Assembly (NCBI GenBank): GCA_002712305.1
Contig: PATE01000087.1
Location: 1-23,970, forward strand
Length of the DNA stretch: 23,970 nt
Direction of reading: 5' to 3'
Origin: Gemmatimonadota bacterium
GTDB lineage: Bacteria > Latescibacterota > UBA2968 > UBA8231
Shown here: positions 14,213-20,931 of the stretch, piece by piece
How positions within the stretch are numbered: the first letter of the stretch is position 1
Layout of the letters: each line of letters opens with the position of its first letter
The notes under the pieces: generated by a model
What the model was told of the DNA's origin: nothing
Database searches by the model: none
What the model saw: the letters and a program-made list of their open reading frames with translations, nothing else
Position numbers and translations under genes: made by a program

Positions 14213-16081
14213 ATGAATCGTTTCATATCCTGTGTGCTTTGTGGTCTTCTGCTCAGCACGCTCTGTGCAGCCGAAGACGACGCACCACCGGTCGACCCCC
14301 AACATGTCTGGAATCTGACGGACCTGTATCCCGATGTCGACGCGTGGAGTGCTGCGCGCGAAGAAGTGATGGAGAAGGCAGAACAGATCGAGAGTCGTCG
14401 GGGCACTCTCGGTGACAGTGCCGATGCTCTGTACGAGACGTTGGCCCTGGTATCGAATACGATTCGCCAGGCGGGTCGGGTCCGGGTCTACAGCAGCCTG
14501 AATGGTGACGAGGATCTACGCAATTCAGAAACCCAGGAACGCCACCAGCTATCGCAGATCATGGTTGCCCGCTTCTCGGAGTCCACCGCCTGGATCGACC
14601 CGGAGATCCTGGGTGTGGGCAGCGAGAGGATCATGGGATTTGTCGAAGAGGATGAACGTCTTTCGATCTTCGCCCACGACCTGGATAACACCCTGCGCAA
14701 TGAGGCCCATACGCTGGGCGACGAGGCGGAACAGACGCTATCCTACTTCTCCCAGCCCTTCGGTGCGCCGTCCCGTATCTATTCGATGGTCGCTAACTCC
14801 GACATCCCCTGGCCGACCGTGACTCTGTCGAATGGCGAAGAGCATCGTATTGACGCGCAGGCGTATAGCCGCTTTCGGGCCGGCGCCGACCGAGAAGATC
14901 GCAAAGCCGTATTCGACGCCTACTGGGGCAAGTGGGCCGAGTATCGCAGCAGCGTTGGCCTGGTTCTCAGTTCGCATCTGCAAACGCAGGTGGCGCTGGC
15001 CAAGGCTCGCCACTACGAAAACGTGCTCGAGCGAGAGTTGTTTCAGGACAATCTGCCACTCGCCGTCTATCGCACGCTGGTGACAGAGGTGAACAAGGCC
15101 CTGCCCACACTGCATCGTTACTTCAAACTTCGTCAGCGGATGCTGGGGTTGGATCAGATGCACTACTACGACATCTATCCGCCACTGGTCGCTCTCGACA
15201 AGAAGTTCGATATCGAAACCACCAAAGCGATCACCCTCGACGCCATGGAGGTGCTGGGTGACGATTGGGTGAAGATGCAGCGTGACAGCTTTGACGAGCG
15301 CTGGATGCACGTGTTTCCACAGCAGGGCAAACGTTCCGGTGCCTACATGTCAGGGTTCGCCTACGACGTGCATCCCTATCTGCTGCTGAACCACAACGAC
15401 GATTATGAGTCACTGTCGACATTCGCGCACGAGTGGGGCCATGCGATTCACACGTTGTATGCGCGTCAATCACAACCCTTCGAAACGGCCAACTACGCCA
15501 CCTTCATCGCTGAGATCCCTTCCACGTCTCTCGAACTGATCCTGCAGAACTACATGGTGAACCAGGCCGAGACGATCAATGAGAAGCTGTTCTATCTCGG
15601 TTTCGGACTCGAGCAGATGCGTGGCACCTTCTTCCGGCAGACCATGTTTGCCGAATTTGAGCTGGCTCTCTATGAAGCGGTCGAACGTGGTGAGGCACTT
15701 TCGGGTGATCGCATTACGCAGATGTATGGCGAGATCGTGCGACGATATCACGGTCATGATGAAGGTGTCGTGATCGTGGATGACCTCTACACCAATGAGT
15801 GGATGTTCGTCCCCCACTTCTACTTCAACATGTATGTCTTCCAGTATGCCACGTCCGTCACGGCCGGCACCGCCCTGTATGGCAAGATCCTCGAGGACCA
15901 GGAGGCAGGTTCAGCGAACTACAAGGACCTGTTGCGCGCCGGTGGCTCTGATTATCCGCACCTGTTGCTGAGTCGTGCGGGTGTCGATCTGACCCAGCCG
16001 GAACCCTACCAGGCGGTGGTGACACAGATGAATGCCATCATGGATCAGATGGAGCGTCTCCTCGAAGAGCGAGATCAGTAG
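14213..16081 (+). CDS. pepF: Oligoendopeptidase F, M3 family zinc metallopeptidase, probably exported
   Basis: This 622-residue protein has the length and order of M3B oligoendopeptidase F. The zinc motif HEWGH is at 406-410 (TFAHEWGHAIH) and the third ligand Glu434 is in FIAEIPSTSLEL. The N-terminal VWNLTDLYPDVDAW is the usual PepF opening. The family cleaves short peptides. Unlike standard cytosolic PepF, it begins with MNRFISCVLCGLLLSTLCAA, a plausible Sec signal peptide with cleavage near residue 20. The LSTLC cysteine does not fit a lipobox well. It would then act in the periplasm or outside the cell. AGGAG lies 6 bases before the ATG. A strong hairpin follows the gene, so it may be monocistronic. 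Confidence 0.92.
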   Translation: MNRFISCVLCGLLLSTLCAAEDDAPPVDPQHVWNLTDLYPDVDAWSAAREEVMEKAEQIESRRGTLGDSADALYETLALVSNTIRQAGRVRVYSSLNGDEDLRNSETQERHQLSQIMVARFSESTAWIDPEILGVGSERIMGFVEEDERLSIFAHDLDNTLRNEAHTLGDEAEQTLSYFSQPFGAPSRIYSMVANSDIPWPTVTLSNGEEHRIDAQAYSRFRAGADREDRKAVFDAYWGKWAEYRSSVGLVLSSHLQTQVALAKARHYENVLERELFQDNLPLAVYRTLVTEVNKALPTLHRYFKLRQRMLGLDQMHYYDIYPPLVALDKKFDIETTKAITLDAMEVLGDDWVKMQRDSFDERWMHVFPQQGKRSGAYMSGFAYDVHPYLLLNHNDDYESLSTFAHEWGHAIHTLYARQSQPFETANYATFIAEIPSTSLELILQNYMVNQAETINEKLFYLGFGLEQMRGTFFRQTMFAEFELALYEAVERGEALSGDRITQMYGEIVRRYHGHDEGVVIVDDLYTNEWMFVPHFYFNMYVFQYATSVTAGTALYGKILEDQEAGSANYKDLLRAGGSDYPHLLLSRAGVDLTQPEPYQAVVTQMNAIMDQMERLLEERDQ

Positions 16082-16095
16082 TCCCTTCTTTCGGT

Positions 16096-16122
16096 CCGCA
16101 CTCGATCCAGCGTCGAGTGCGG
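16096..16122. terminator. Perfect 10-bp hairpin after pepF, terminator-like
   Basis: CCGCACTCGA (16096-16105) and TCGAGTGCGG (16113-16122) are exact reverse complements around a 7-base loop (TCCAGCG). The hairpin starts 15 bases after the pepF stop and ends 16 bases before the ASCH gene start. There is no T-run downstream, so termination would be weak or Rho-assisted. It could alternatively hide the ASCH translation start, or be a protein-binding palindrome. Confidence 0.5.
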
Positions 16123-16138
16123 CTCAAGACGCGATCGT

Positions 16139-16621
16139 ATGTCGACTCTCCTGAAACCCGCGACCGAGCGCTTCTGGCAGACCTATCTGGAGGAAGAGGC
16201 GCCAGACCCCGCCAAAGCCCGGAGTTGGCTCTACGAGGCCTTCAAGATCGGTACCACCGAGGAGGGCGCCGACGACGGCGCGCTGCTCATCTCGCGGGGG
16301 ATCAAGACCACAACCAGTTCTCTGTTGTGGGAGTATGAAGCGGCCTACAAACCGCTGCCGAAGATTGGATCTCTCAGTATCGTGGAGAATGGACGGGATG
16401 AACCGGTCTGTGTCGTGAAGACGACACAGATTGAGACCAAGCCCTTCCGTGACGTAGATCTGAAATTCGCCTACGACTATGGCGAGTGGGACCGGACTCT
16501 CAAGACATGGCGGCAGGAATGCTGGCAGTTCTATTCCGCCCAATGTGTCGAACTGGGCCGTGAGGCCTCACATACCATGCCGCTGGTATGTGAACGCTTC
16601 CGTGTGATTTATCCCCGGTGA
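16139..16621 (+). CDS. ASCH domain-containing protein
   Basis: This 160-residue protein has the ASCH fold signature GIKTTTSSLLWEYE (54-67), matching the G-x-K-T-A-T-x-S pattern. Residues 111-130, with YDYGEWDRTLKTWRQECW, match the conserved EGDGSLxxWRxxHW region near the domain end. ASCH domains are related to PUA RNA-binding folds. Some bacterial members act on modified nucleosides, such as N4-acetylcytidine amidohydrolase (YqfB), so an RNA or nucleoside role is possible but unproven. The protein is cytosolic and full length. It follows pepF after a hairpin, without a visible Shine-Dalgarno sequence. Its stop is 10 bases from that of the convergent oxidoreductase gene. Confidence 0.87.
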   Translation: MSTLLKPATERFWQTYLEEEAPDPAKARSWLYEAFKIGTTEEGADDGALLISRGIKTTTSSLLWEYEAAYKPLPKIGSLSIVENGRDEPVCVVKTTQIETKPFRDVDLKFAYDYGEWDRTLKTWRQECWQFYSAQCVELGREASHTMPLVCERFRVIYPR

Positions 16622-16631
16622 TGGACGACAG

Positions 16632-17798
16632 CTACACCTCCCACTCCACCGGATCGATGTCCACAGCGGCACTGTTGCTGCGGATCGATTCGGTCCCTGC
16701 ACAGCCGACGGCGACACTCATGCGCCCCGCCATGGGGGTCGCAAGGGGTTCGACCCCGTCGACCACCATATCGACGAAGTCCCGGGACACGAGGGGGTCT
16801 GCCCCACCGTGGCCACCAGAGGCGGGTTTCACGTCATACTTCTGGTCCGCCAGGTTCTTCCAGCGATTCGAGCGGTTTCTCAGTTTGACGATCACCTGAC
16901 TGCCGTCGTCGAGGTTCTCCATTCGGCCCTCGGTGCCAATGAACGTGTAGTTGCGGCAGTAGTCAGGCGCATAGTGGCACTGCATGTATGTCGCTTTGAT
17001 CCCGTTGTCGAGCTCCATCAGGATCGTGCTGTTGTCTTCCACGTCGATCTCCTCGCGGAAAGCACACATGTTCATGCGATTCGCCTTGGCGTCGCCACGG
17101 TCCTGGAATTCCACACACGTGTCCTTCTCATCACATTCGTTGCAGACCAGATCATTCGGTTTGTCGCCGCCGTAGTAGTCCAGGCTGCCGAATCCGACCA
17201 CGCGTTTTCCGTAGTGACCCGTGATCCAGTGGATCATGTCGATGTCGTGGGACGCCTTCTGAAGCAGCAGTCCCGTCGAGTTGCGCGAAGCCCCGTGCCA
17301 GTCGTGGTAGTACCACTCACCACCGTGACCGACGAAGTGGCGTACCCACACGGCCTTGATCTCGCCGATGGTTCCGGCGTCAACGATATCCTTCATCACG
17401 CGGAAGATGTTCATGTAGCGCATGTTGAAGCCAATCATGAACTGTTTCCCGGACGCTTTCCAGGCGCGCAGCATGCGATCACACCCAGCGGTGGTGATGG
17501 CCATCGGCTTTTCGCTGAACACATGTTTGCCCGCTTCAAAGGCAGCACACACATACTCTTCGTGGGTGAAATCCGGGCTCATGACAGCCACAGCATCGAC
17601 GTCGCTTCGATCGAGCATCTCTCTGTAGTCGAGGGTCGTGAAGGCGTCTGGGTTTACACTCTCGCGGAACGCTCCCAACGCCCCTTCGGCAATATCGACG
17701 CCCGCAGTGACCACGGAACGACCGGCGGGGTCGTGCCAGTTCTTGGCCAGGCCTCCTCTACCTGTCACGCCGATCGCACCGATTCTCAGTTGTGTCAT
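16632..17798 (-). CDS. Gfo/Idh/MocA family oxidoreductase with a cysteine cluster
   Basis: This 388-residue protein has the family's N-terminal Rossmann fold (RIGAIGVTGRGGLAKNW) and the catalytic EKP at 96-98 (HVFSEKPMA). A second conserved region, QKASHDIDMIHW, carries His184/Asp185. These enzymes oxidise or reduce sugars, inositols or sugar acids with NAD(P) in the cytosol; the substrate is unknown. An insert at 219-245 holds Cys219, Cys222, Cys228 and Cys245 in the segments CNECDEKDTC and MNMCAF. Such spacing could bind a metal ion, although I recall related cysteine-containing inserts in some environmental members. The ribosome binding site is weak. It is divergent from the TTG-started PhyH gene and convergent with the ASCH gene. 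Confidence 0.93.
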   Translation of the reverse strand: MTQLRIGAIGVTGRGGLAKNWHDPAGRSVVTAGVDIAEGALGAFRESVNPDAFTTLDYREMLDRSDVDAVAVMSPDFTHEEYVCAAFEAGKHVFSEKPMAITTAGCDRMLRAWKASGKQFMIGFNMRYMNIFRVMKDIVDAGTIGEIKAVWVRHFVGHGGEWYYHDWHGASRNSTGLLLQKASHDIDMIHWITGHYGKRVVGFGSLDYYGGDKPNDLVCNECDEKDTCVEFQDRGDAKANRMNMCAFREEIDVEDNSTILMELDNGIKATYMQCHYAPDYCRNYTFIGTEGRMENLDDGSQVIVKLRNRSNRWKNLADQKYDVKPASGGHGGADPLVSRDFVDMVVDGVEPLATPMAGRMSVAVGCAGTESIRSNSAAVDIDPVEWEV

Positions 17799-17887
17799 CA
17801 GACGGTCTCGCTGTTTATGATGTTGGGTTGTGGTCGCATGGTAAGTAAGGGTACCCTCGTGTTTGTGTAACGGTCAGGGGAGACATC
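17799..17887. promoter_or_regulatory. Divergent control region of the oxidoreductase and PhyH genes
   Basis: This 89-base gap should hold promoters in both directions. The 8-base palindrome GGGTACCC is near 17850. No convincing promoter boxes were found by eye. Confidence 0.3.
17876..17882 (+). promoter_or_regulatory. Ribosome binding site fixing a TTG start
   Basis: AGGGGAG at 17876-17882 lies 5 bases before TTG 17888. The frame has a stop at 17846-17848 and no ATG or GTG start until far into the protein, so this site decides the start. Confidence 0.7.
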
Positions 17888-18979
17888 TTGTCAGAAAACT
17901 CAGCTCGGCTCGACAGACTTCTGCACCCAGAGGTGCTGGCCGCTTTCGATCGTGATGTATACGAACGGGATGGATACTGGGTCTGGGATGGCATCCTGAC
18001 CGACGAAGGCCGTGCGAGGTGGTCTGAGAGTCTGCAGAGGGTGCAGTCCTTGAATGACGCCATCGTCGCCAACTCGGACTGGGGACGTGTCCAATTCGCT
18101 GCTCATGGACTCGCCGCTCCCGATGCGGACAAGATCGCGCCTGAAGCCCTGGCCGGATATCGCGGTGGTTCGGAGCAGATGCGCTTCCAGCCACCTGGAC
18201 TACGTGACTTCATGTATCAGCATGGCTTGTTCGACCCGGCCCTCGTTACCGATGGATGCGAGTGGCAAGGGATGATGCCCGAGTACTTCCCCCTCGCCTA
18301 CGATGAGTTCATCCTCGACGTCACTGCCAACCATCCGCAGATGATGGATCTGCTCGGAAAGGTCCTGGGGCCCGAGTTTCTCATTGACCATGTGCTTACC
18401 CTCAATCGACCCGGTGGATCCACTGGCCGGCGCTGGCATGGCCATCCCTACCGCCAGGGTCAGCACGAAACGGAAGATCCCGCCACAGGTGGTCAATCTC
18501 CGTCGACCCAGTTCCTGCAGCATCAGTGTGTGCGGACCCTCTGTTACCCAGAGGGCATGGGGAAAACCGATGGCGGCGGTGAGTTGGCCGTCGTACCCGG
18601 TGCCCACCTCTACCGCACACCCTACATGTGGGACAAACGCCGAACCGACTACGATGAGGATTTTGCGGCGGGCTGGATGCGGGACAAGGACCATCCTGCG
18701 ACCGCAGAACCGTTGCAGATCGAAACCCTCGACCTATCGCCGGGTAGCATGGTTTCCTTCGTCCACCACATGCCCCATCACGTAGGCCATCGAGACGAAG
18801 GGGCGCCCACTCGATGGGGTTTGCTGATGGCCTATCGAACGCGAGACCCTGAGCAAGCCCCCTCGAAATGGAACGAGGGTACTCCCGCCCACTGGGCTGA
18901 CCGCACCGATGCACATGGTCTGATGACGCAACAAATGCGCAGGATCTTTGAGGGCGATCAGCCGCTGACGTCGGCTTGA
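17888..18979 (+). CDS. PhyH-like dioxygenase family protein with HGH in place of HxD
   Basis: This 363-residue protein begins at TTG 17888, supported by AGGGGAG upstream and the lack of any other start. The N-terminus FDRDVYERDGYWVWDGIL matches the PhyH opening. The iron-binding region reads RRWHGHPYRQG (181-191), so the usual HxD is HGH. The distal part has MPHHVGHRDEGAPTRWG, with candidate His298 and Arg309. VVPGAH (235-240) is the PGSH equivalent. A large insert (about 190-215) rich in charged residues follows the motif. If the missing Asp is real, iron binding or activity must differ from canonical PhyH. Function and substrate are unknown. It is divergent from the Gfo/Idh oxidoreductase and convergent with the next PhyH gene. 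Confidence 0.85.
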   Translation: MSENSARLDRLLHPEVLAAFDRDVYERDGYWVWDGILTDEGRARWSESLQRVQSLNDAIVANSDWGRVQFAAHGLAAPDADKIAPEALAGYRGGSEQMRFQPPGLRDFMYQHGLFDPALVTDGCEWQGMMPEYFPLAYDEFILDVTANHPQMMDLLGKVLGPEFLIDHVLTLNRPGGSTGRRWHGHPYRQGQHETEDPATGGQSPSTQFLQHQCVRTLCYPEGMGKTDGGGELAVVPGAHLYRTPYMWDKRRTDYDEDFAAGWMRDKDHPATAEPLQIETLDLSPGSMVSFVHHMPHHVGHRDEGAPTRWGLLMAYRTRDPEQAPSKWNEGTPAHWADRTDAHGLMTQQMRRIFEGDQPLTSA

Positions 18980-18987
18980 CAGCGGGT

Positions 18988-19743
18988 TCAGCTCGTCGGT
19001 GTGAATCGGCACACCCCATCGAAGGAAACGCGCAGGCGCGGATTGTCCTCATAGGGCCATGGGTCAAAGGACCGAGGGATGTAGTGCCCCGCCCAGCTGT
19101 GCCGGAAGGCATCGTGGTCGAGAATGGGTCCTCCACGATGAATGAGGCGTCCGTCGAAGAATACCACATCTCCCTTCGTCGCTTCGATAGCGACTTCGGG
19201 CAGCTGATTGCGTTCGAAGAGTTCATCGAAGGCGTCGTCGTGACTCCAACCTTGCCACGGTCCCGGGTCACCATCGGGATCAGGCCGAAAGTGACTTTTC
19301 TCCAGAACAGGTCGCTTTTGCGAACCGACCTGGATTCGAAGGCTGCCATTCCATTCGCCCACATCCTGCAGAGCGACCCAGGCAGACACACAACCGGGCA
19401 GATGGTAGGCGTCCTGATGGCGACGTTGCTCTGACCCCTTGTAGAAATACATACTCTGAACACCATCCGGCTCTTCACCGAGCAGTGTGCTCAGCGGCTT
19501 TCGTAGACGTGGATCAATCATCCAGGACAGACCCATCGGATGGTGACAGTTGCGGGTGATCAGTCGACTCCAGTCGTCGGCAGCTCGCGGTGCGTAGCCC
19601 TCCACGGTGGTGCGGCCAGCTTGGAGATCCATCATGTATTCGACAAATCGATCACACTCCTGTTGTGCGAATCCGTCTTTGACGATGGTGAAACCGTCGC
19701 GGTCGTATTCGGCCAGTTGATACTCAGTGAGTGCCAGTGCCAT
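18988..19743 (-). CDS. PhyH family Fe(II)/2-oxoglutarate dioxygenase, canonical motif
   Basis: This 251-residue protein shows a complete motif set. The opening is LTEYQLAEYDRDGFTIVKDGF. His109/Asp111 are in RRHQDAYH, the distal His202 in GRLIHRGG and Arg214 in HDAFRHSWAG. SAWVALQDV and LRIQVGSQK are the strands that normally carry the LxDV and GSHK stretches. It should be an active 2-oxoglutarate-dependent hydroxylase in the cytosol, of unknown substrate. Its length is typical of the family. Its stop lies 8 bases from that of the convergent TTG-started PhyH gene, and it is divergent from the spermidine-synthase-like gene. The start has only a weak upstream purine stretch. Confidence 0.9.
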   Translation of the reverse strand: MALALTEYQLAEYDRDGFTIVKDGFAQQECDRFVEYMMDLQAGRTTVEGYAPRAADDWSRLITRNCHHPMGLSWMIDPRLRKPLSTLLGEEPDGVQSMYFYKGSEQRRHQDAYHLPGCVSAWVALQDVGEWNGSLRIQVGSQKRPVLEKSHFRPDPDGDPGPWQGWSHDDAFDELFERNQLPEVAIEATKGDVVFFDGRLIHRGGPILDHDAFRHSWAGHYIPRSFDPWPYEDNPRLRVSFDGVCRFTPTS

Positions 19744-19767
19744 CGATGTGTGTGCTTTCGGGGCTCA

Positions 19768-19799
19768 AATCTTGAGGTGCAGAAGAATCTTGGAGTGCA
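19768..19799. repeat. Imperfect direct repeat between divergent genes
   Basis: AATCTTGAGGTGCA (19768-19781) and AATCTTGGAGTGCA (19786-19799) agree in 12 of 14 bases with an 18-base period. It is just upstream of the spermidine-synthase-like gene, and its second copy contains that gene's GGAG. It could be an operator or a chance duplication. Confidence 0.4.
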
Positions 19800-19806
19800 T
19801 CAATAA

Positions 19807-20493
19807 ATGAACGCCTGGGAACTGTTGGGAGAAACCCGCACCCCTGATGGCAGCGACATGAGTCTCACCGCCCGTGCCGGTGAATTCGTGATTCGCGTCA
19901 GTGGCAAGACCCTGATGTCGAGCCGTCAGCACGGATCGGAAGAGGTTCTGGCCGAAGCCGCCTGCAAAGGACTGCGAACCTCACCCGAGGCACGAGTGCT
20001 CGTCGGCGGTCTGGGCATGGGGTTTACGGTTCGCGCCACGCTGGACTTGTTGGCACCTGGTGCGACCGTCACCGTGGCGGAACTGGTGCCGGCCGTGGTC
20101 GATTGGAATCGCGGCCCCCTGGGACCACTCGCCGATCACCCTTTGGCCGATGACCGCACGAAGGTCCGCGTCGAGGATGTGTCCATCACCCTGCGCGAAC
20201 ATGTGAATCACTTCAATGCGATTCTCCTGGATGTCGATAATGGTCCGACGGCCTTTACGACGGATGCGAACAACGCGCTCTACGAGAATGACGGCGTAGC
20301 CGCAGCGCACGCAGCTCTCAAGCATGACGGTACTCTTGCGGTCTGGTCCGCGTGGGATGATCGCAAGTTTGAGCACCGGCTTCGTTTCCATGGATTCGAT
20401 CTCGAGGTGGTGACGGCACGATCACGCAGCAAGAAAGGAGGAGCCCACCACGTTATTTTTGTGGGCCGGAAGTCGCCCACCTCAGGGAGGTGA
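19807..20493 (+). CDS. Spermidine-synthase-fold (polyamine aminopropyltransferase-like) protein
   Basis: This 228-residue protein has the spermidine synthase-like Rossmann region: MSSRQHGSEEVLAE (37-50), the glycine motif VGGLGMGFT (66-74), VAELVPAVV with Glu92, and LLDVDNGP (141-147). It lacks the N-terminal beta-domain and the full active-site loop of true spermidine synthases, so polyamine production is not assured. Many such proteins are annotated as spermidine synthase or methyltransferase-like. No S-adenosylmethionine decarboxylase gene is nearby. It is cytosolic. GGAG lies 11 bases before the ATG, a rather long spacing. It is divergent from a PhyH gene and followed after 113 bases by the tandem PhyH gene. 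Confidence 0.82.
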   Translation: MNAWELLGETRTPDGSDMSLTARAGEFVIRVSGKTLMSSRQHGSEEVLAEAACKGLRTSPEARVLVGGLGMGFTVRATLDLLAPGATVTVAELVPAVVDWNRGPLGPLADHPLADDRTKVRVEDVSITLREHVNHFNAILLDVDNGPTAFTTDANNALYENDGVAAAHAALKHDGTLAVWSAWDDRKFEHRLRFHGFDLEVVTARSRSKKGGAHHVIFVGRKSPTSGR

Positions 20494-20572
20494 GATCGAT
20501 GCACGTTACATCTGATTTTCCCGTGCGGCTCGAAGTCGCCATTTTGCCCGCGCAAACGAAATCTCTACCACT

Positions 20573-20600
20573 TTGATGTGTCTCCGACGACAGATTTAAC
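20573..20600 (+). promoter_or_regulatory. Weak promoter-like boxes directly before the tandem PhyH start
   Basis: TTGATG (20573-20578) and TTTAAC (20595-20600) are 16 bases apart, and the second box ends 6 bases before ATG 20607. If used, transcription would start at the ATG, giving a leaderless mRNA; no Shine-Dalgarno is visible, which fits. The matches to consensus are only 4 of 6 each. Confidence 0.25.
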
Positions 20601-20606
20601 AACCGG

Positions 20607-20912
20607 ATGACCAAGGACGAGGACTACGGATTCGATGTTTCGGGCTACATCCACTTGTCGAAGGCGTTGACGAATGTCGAAGTGGATGCGTGCAATGCCG
20701 CTATCGATACAGAGCCCTCTGACGGCGGCGAGGCGGGGGCCCTTGCGGCGCTCGCCGAACACCCGGTTCTGGCGCAATACGTCGAGGCTCTATGTGGATC
20801 AGGGTTTGTCCTCGATCAGCCGCCGCAACTGGTGACGCAGCAGGACGACGCCCTATCCTTCACACCCCTTTCCCCCGAGGAGTGCCGGCGTCTGAAATGC
20901 GACGCAGGGTGA
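20607..20912 (+). CDS. First part of a frameshifted tandem PhyH gene (degenerate N-terminal domain)
   Basis: This frame encodes 101 residues. It opens with FDVSGYIHLSKALTNVEVDACNAAID, the PhyH N-terminal pattern, continues with EHPVLAQYVEAL and VLDQPPQLV, and then stops at TGA 20910-20912. The domain is incomplete here. Its continuation (KGVRVFVALAPSTEAGPVFVPASH) is found in the next reading frame just downstream, so this is one gene with a shift of one base between about 20896 and 20910. Where the HxD should be, the residues read TQQDDALSF, so the first domain lacks the iron motif. The cause of the shift could be a real mutation, an assembly error or programmed frameshifting. The start codon has no clear ribosome binding site. 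Confidence 0.7.
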   Translation: MTKDEDYGFDVSGYIHLSKALTNVEVDACNAAIDTEPSDGGEAGALAALAEHPVLAQYVEALCGSGFVLDQPPQLVTQQDDALSFTPLSPEECRRLKCDAG

Positions 20913-20931
20913 CGCACGACTTTGCAAGGGT

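Noticed and set aside
16809-17870. Plus-strand open frame (353 codons) opposite the Gfo/Idh oxidoreductase
   Set aside because: It mirrors the coding bias of the real gene and has no motifs or ribosome binding site.
18436-18460. Halogenase reading for the HGH/HGQ PhyH proteins
   Set aside because: Fe/2OG halogenases have a small Ala or Gly in place of the Asp to leave room for halide. Here the position is His or Gln, which does not fit.
18402-19478. Minus-strand open frame (358 codons) spanning two PhyH genes
   Set aside because: It crosses the boundary of two well-supported genes and shows a low-complexity Arg/Ser-rich sequence typical of a shadow.
20896-20915. Programmed +1 frameshift like prfB
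   Set aside because: The GGG TGA C context is suggestive, but no Shine-Dalgarno-like stimulator lies just upstream as in prfB. A simple mutation or sequencing error is more likely.
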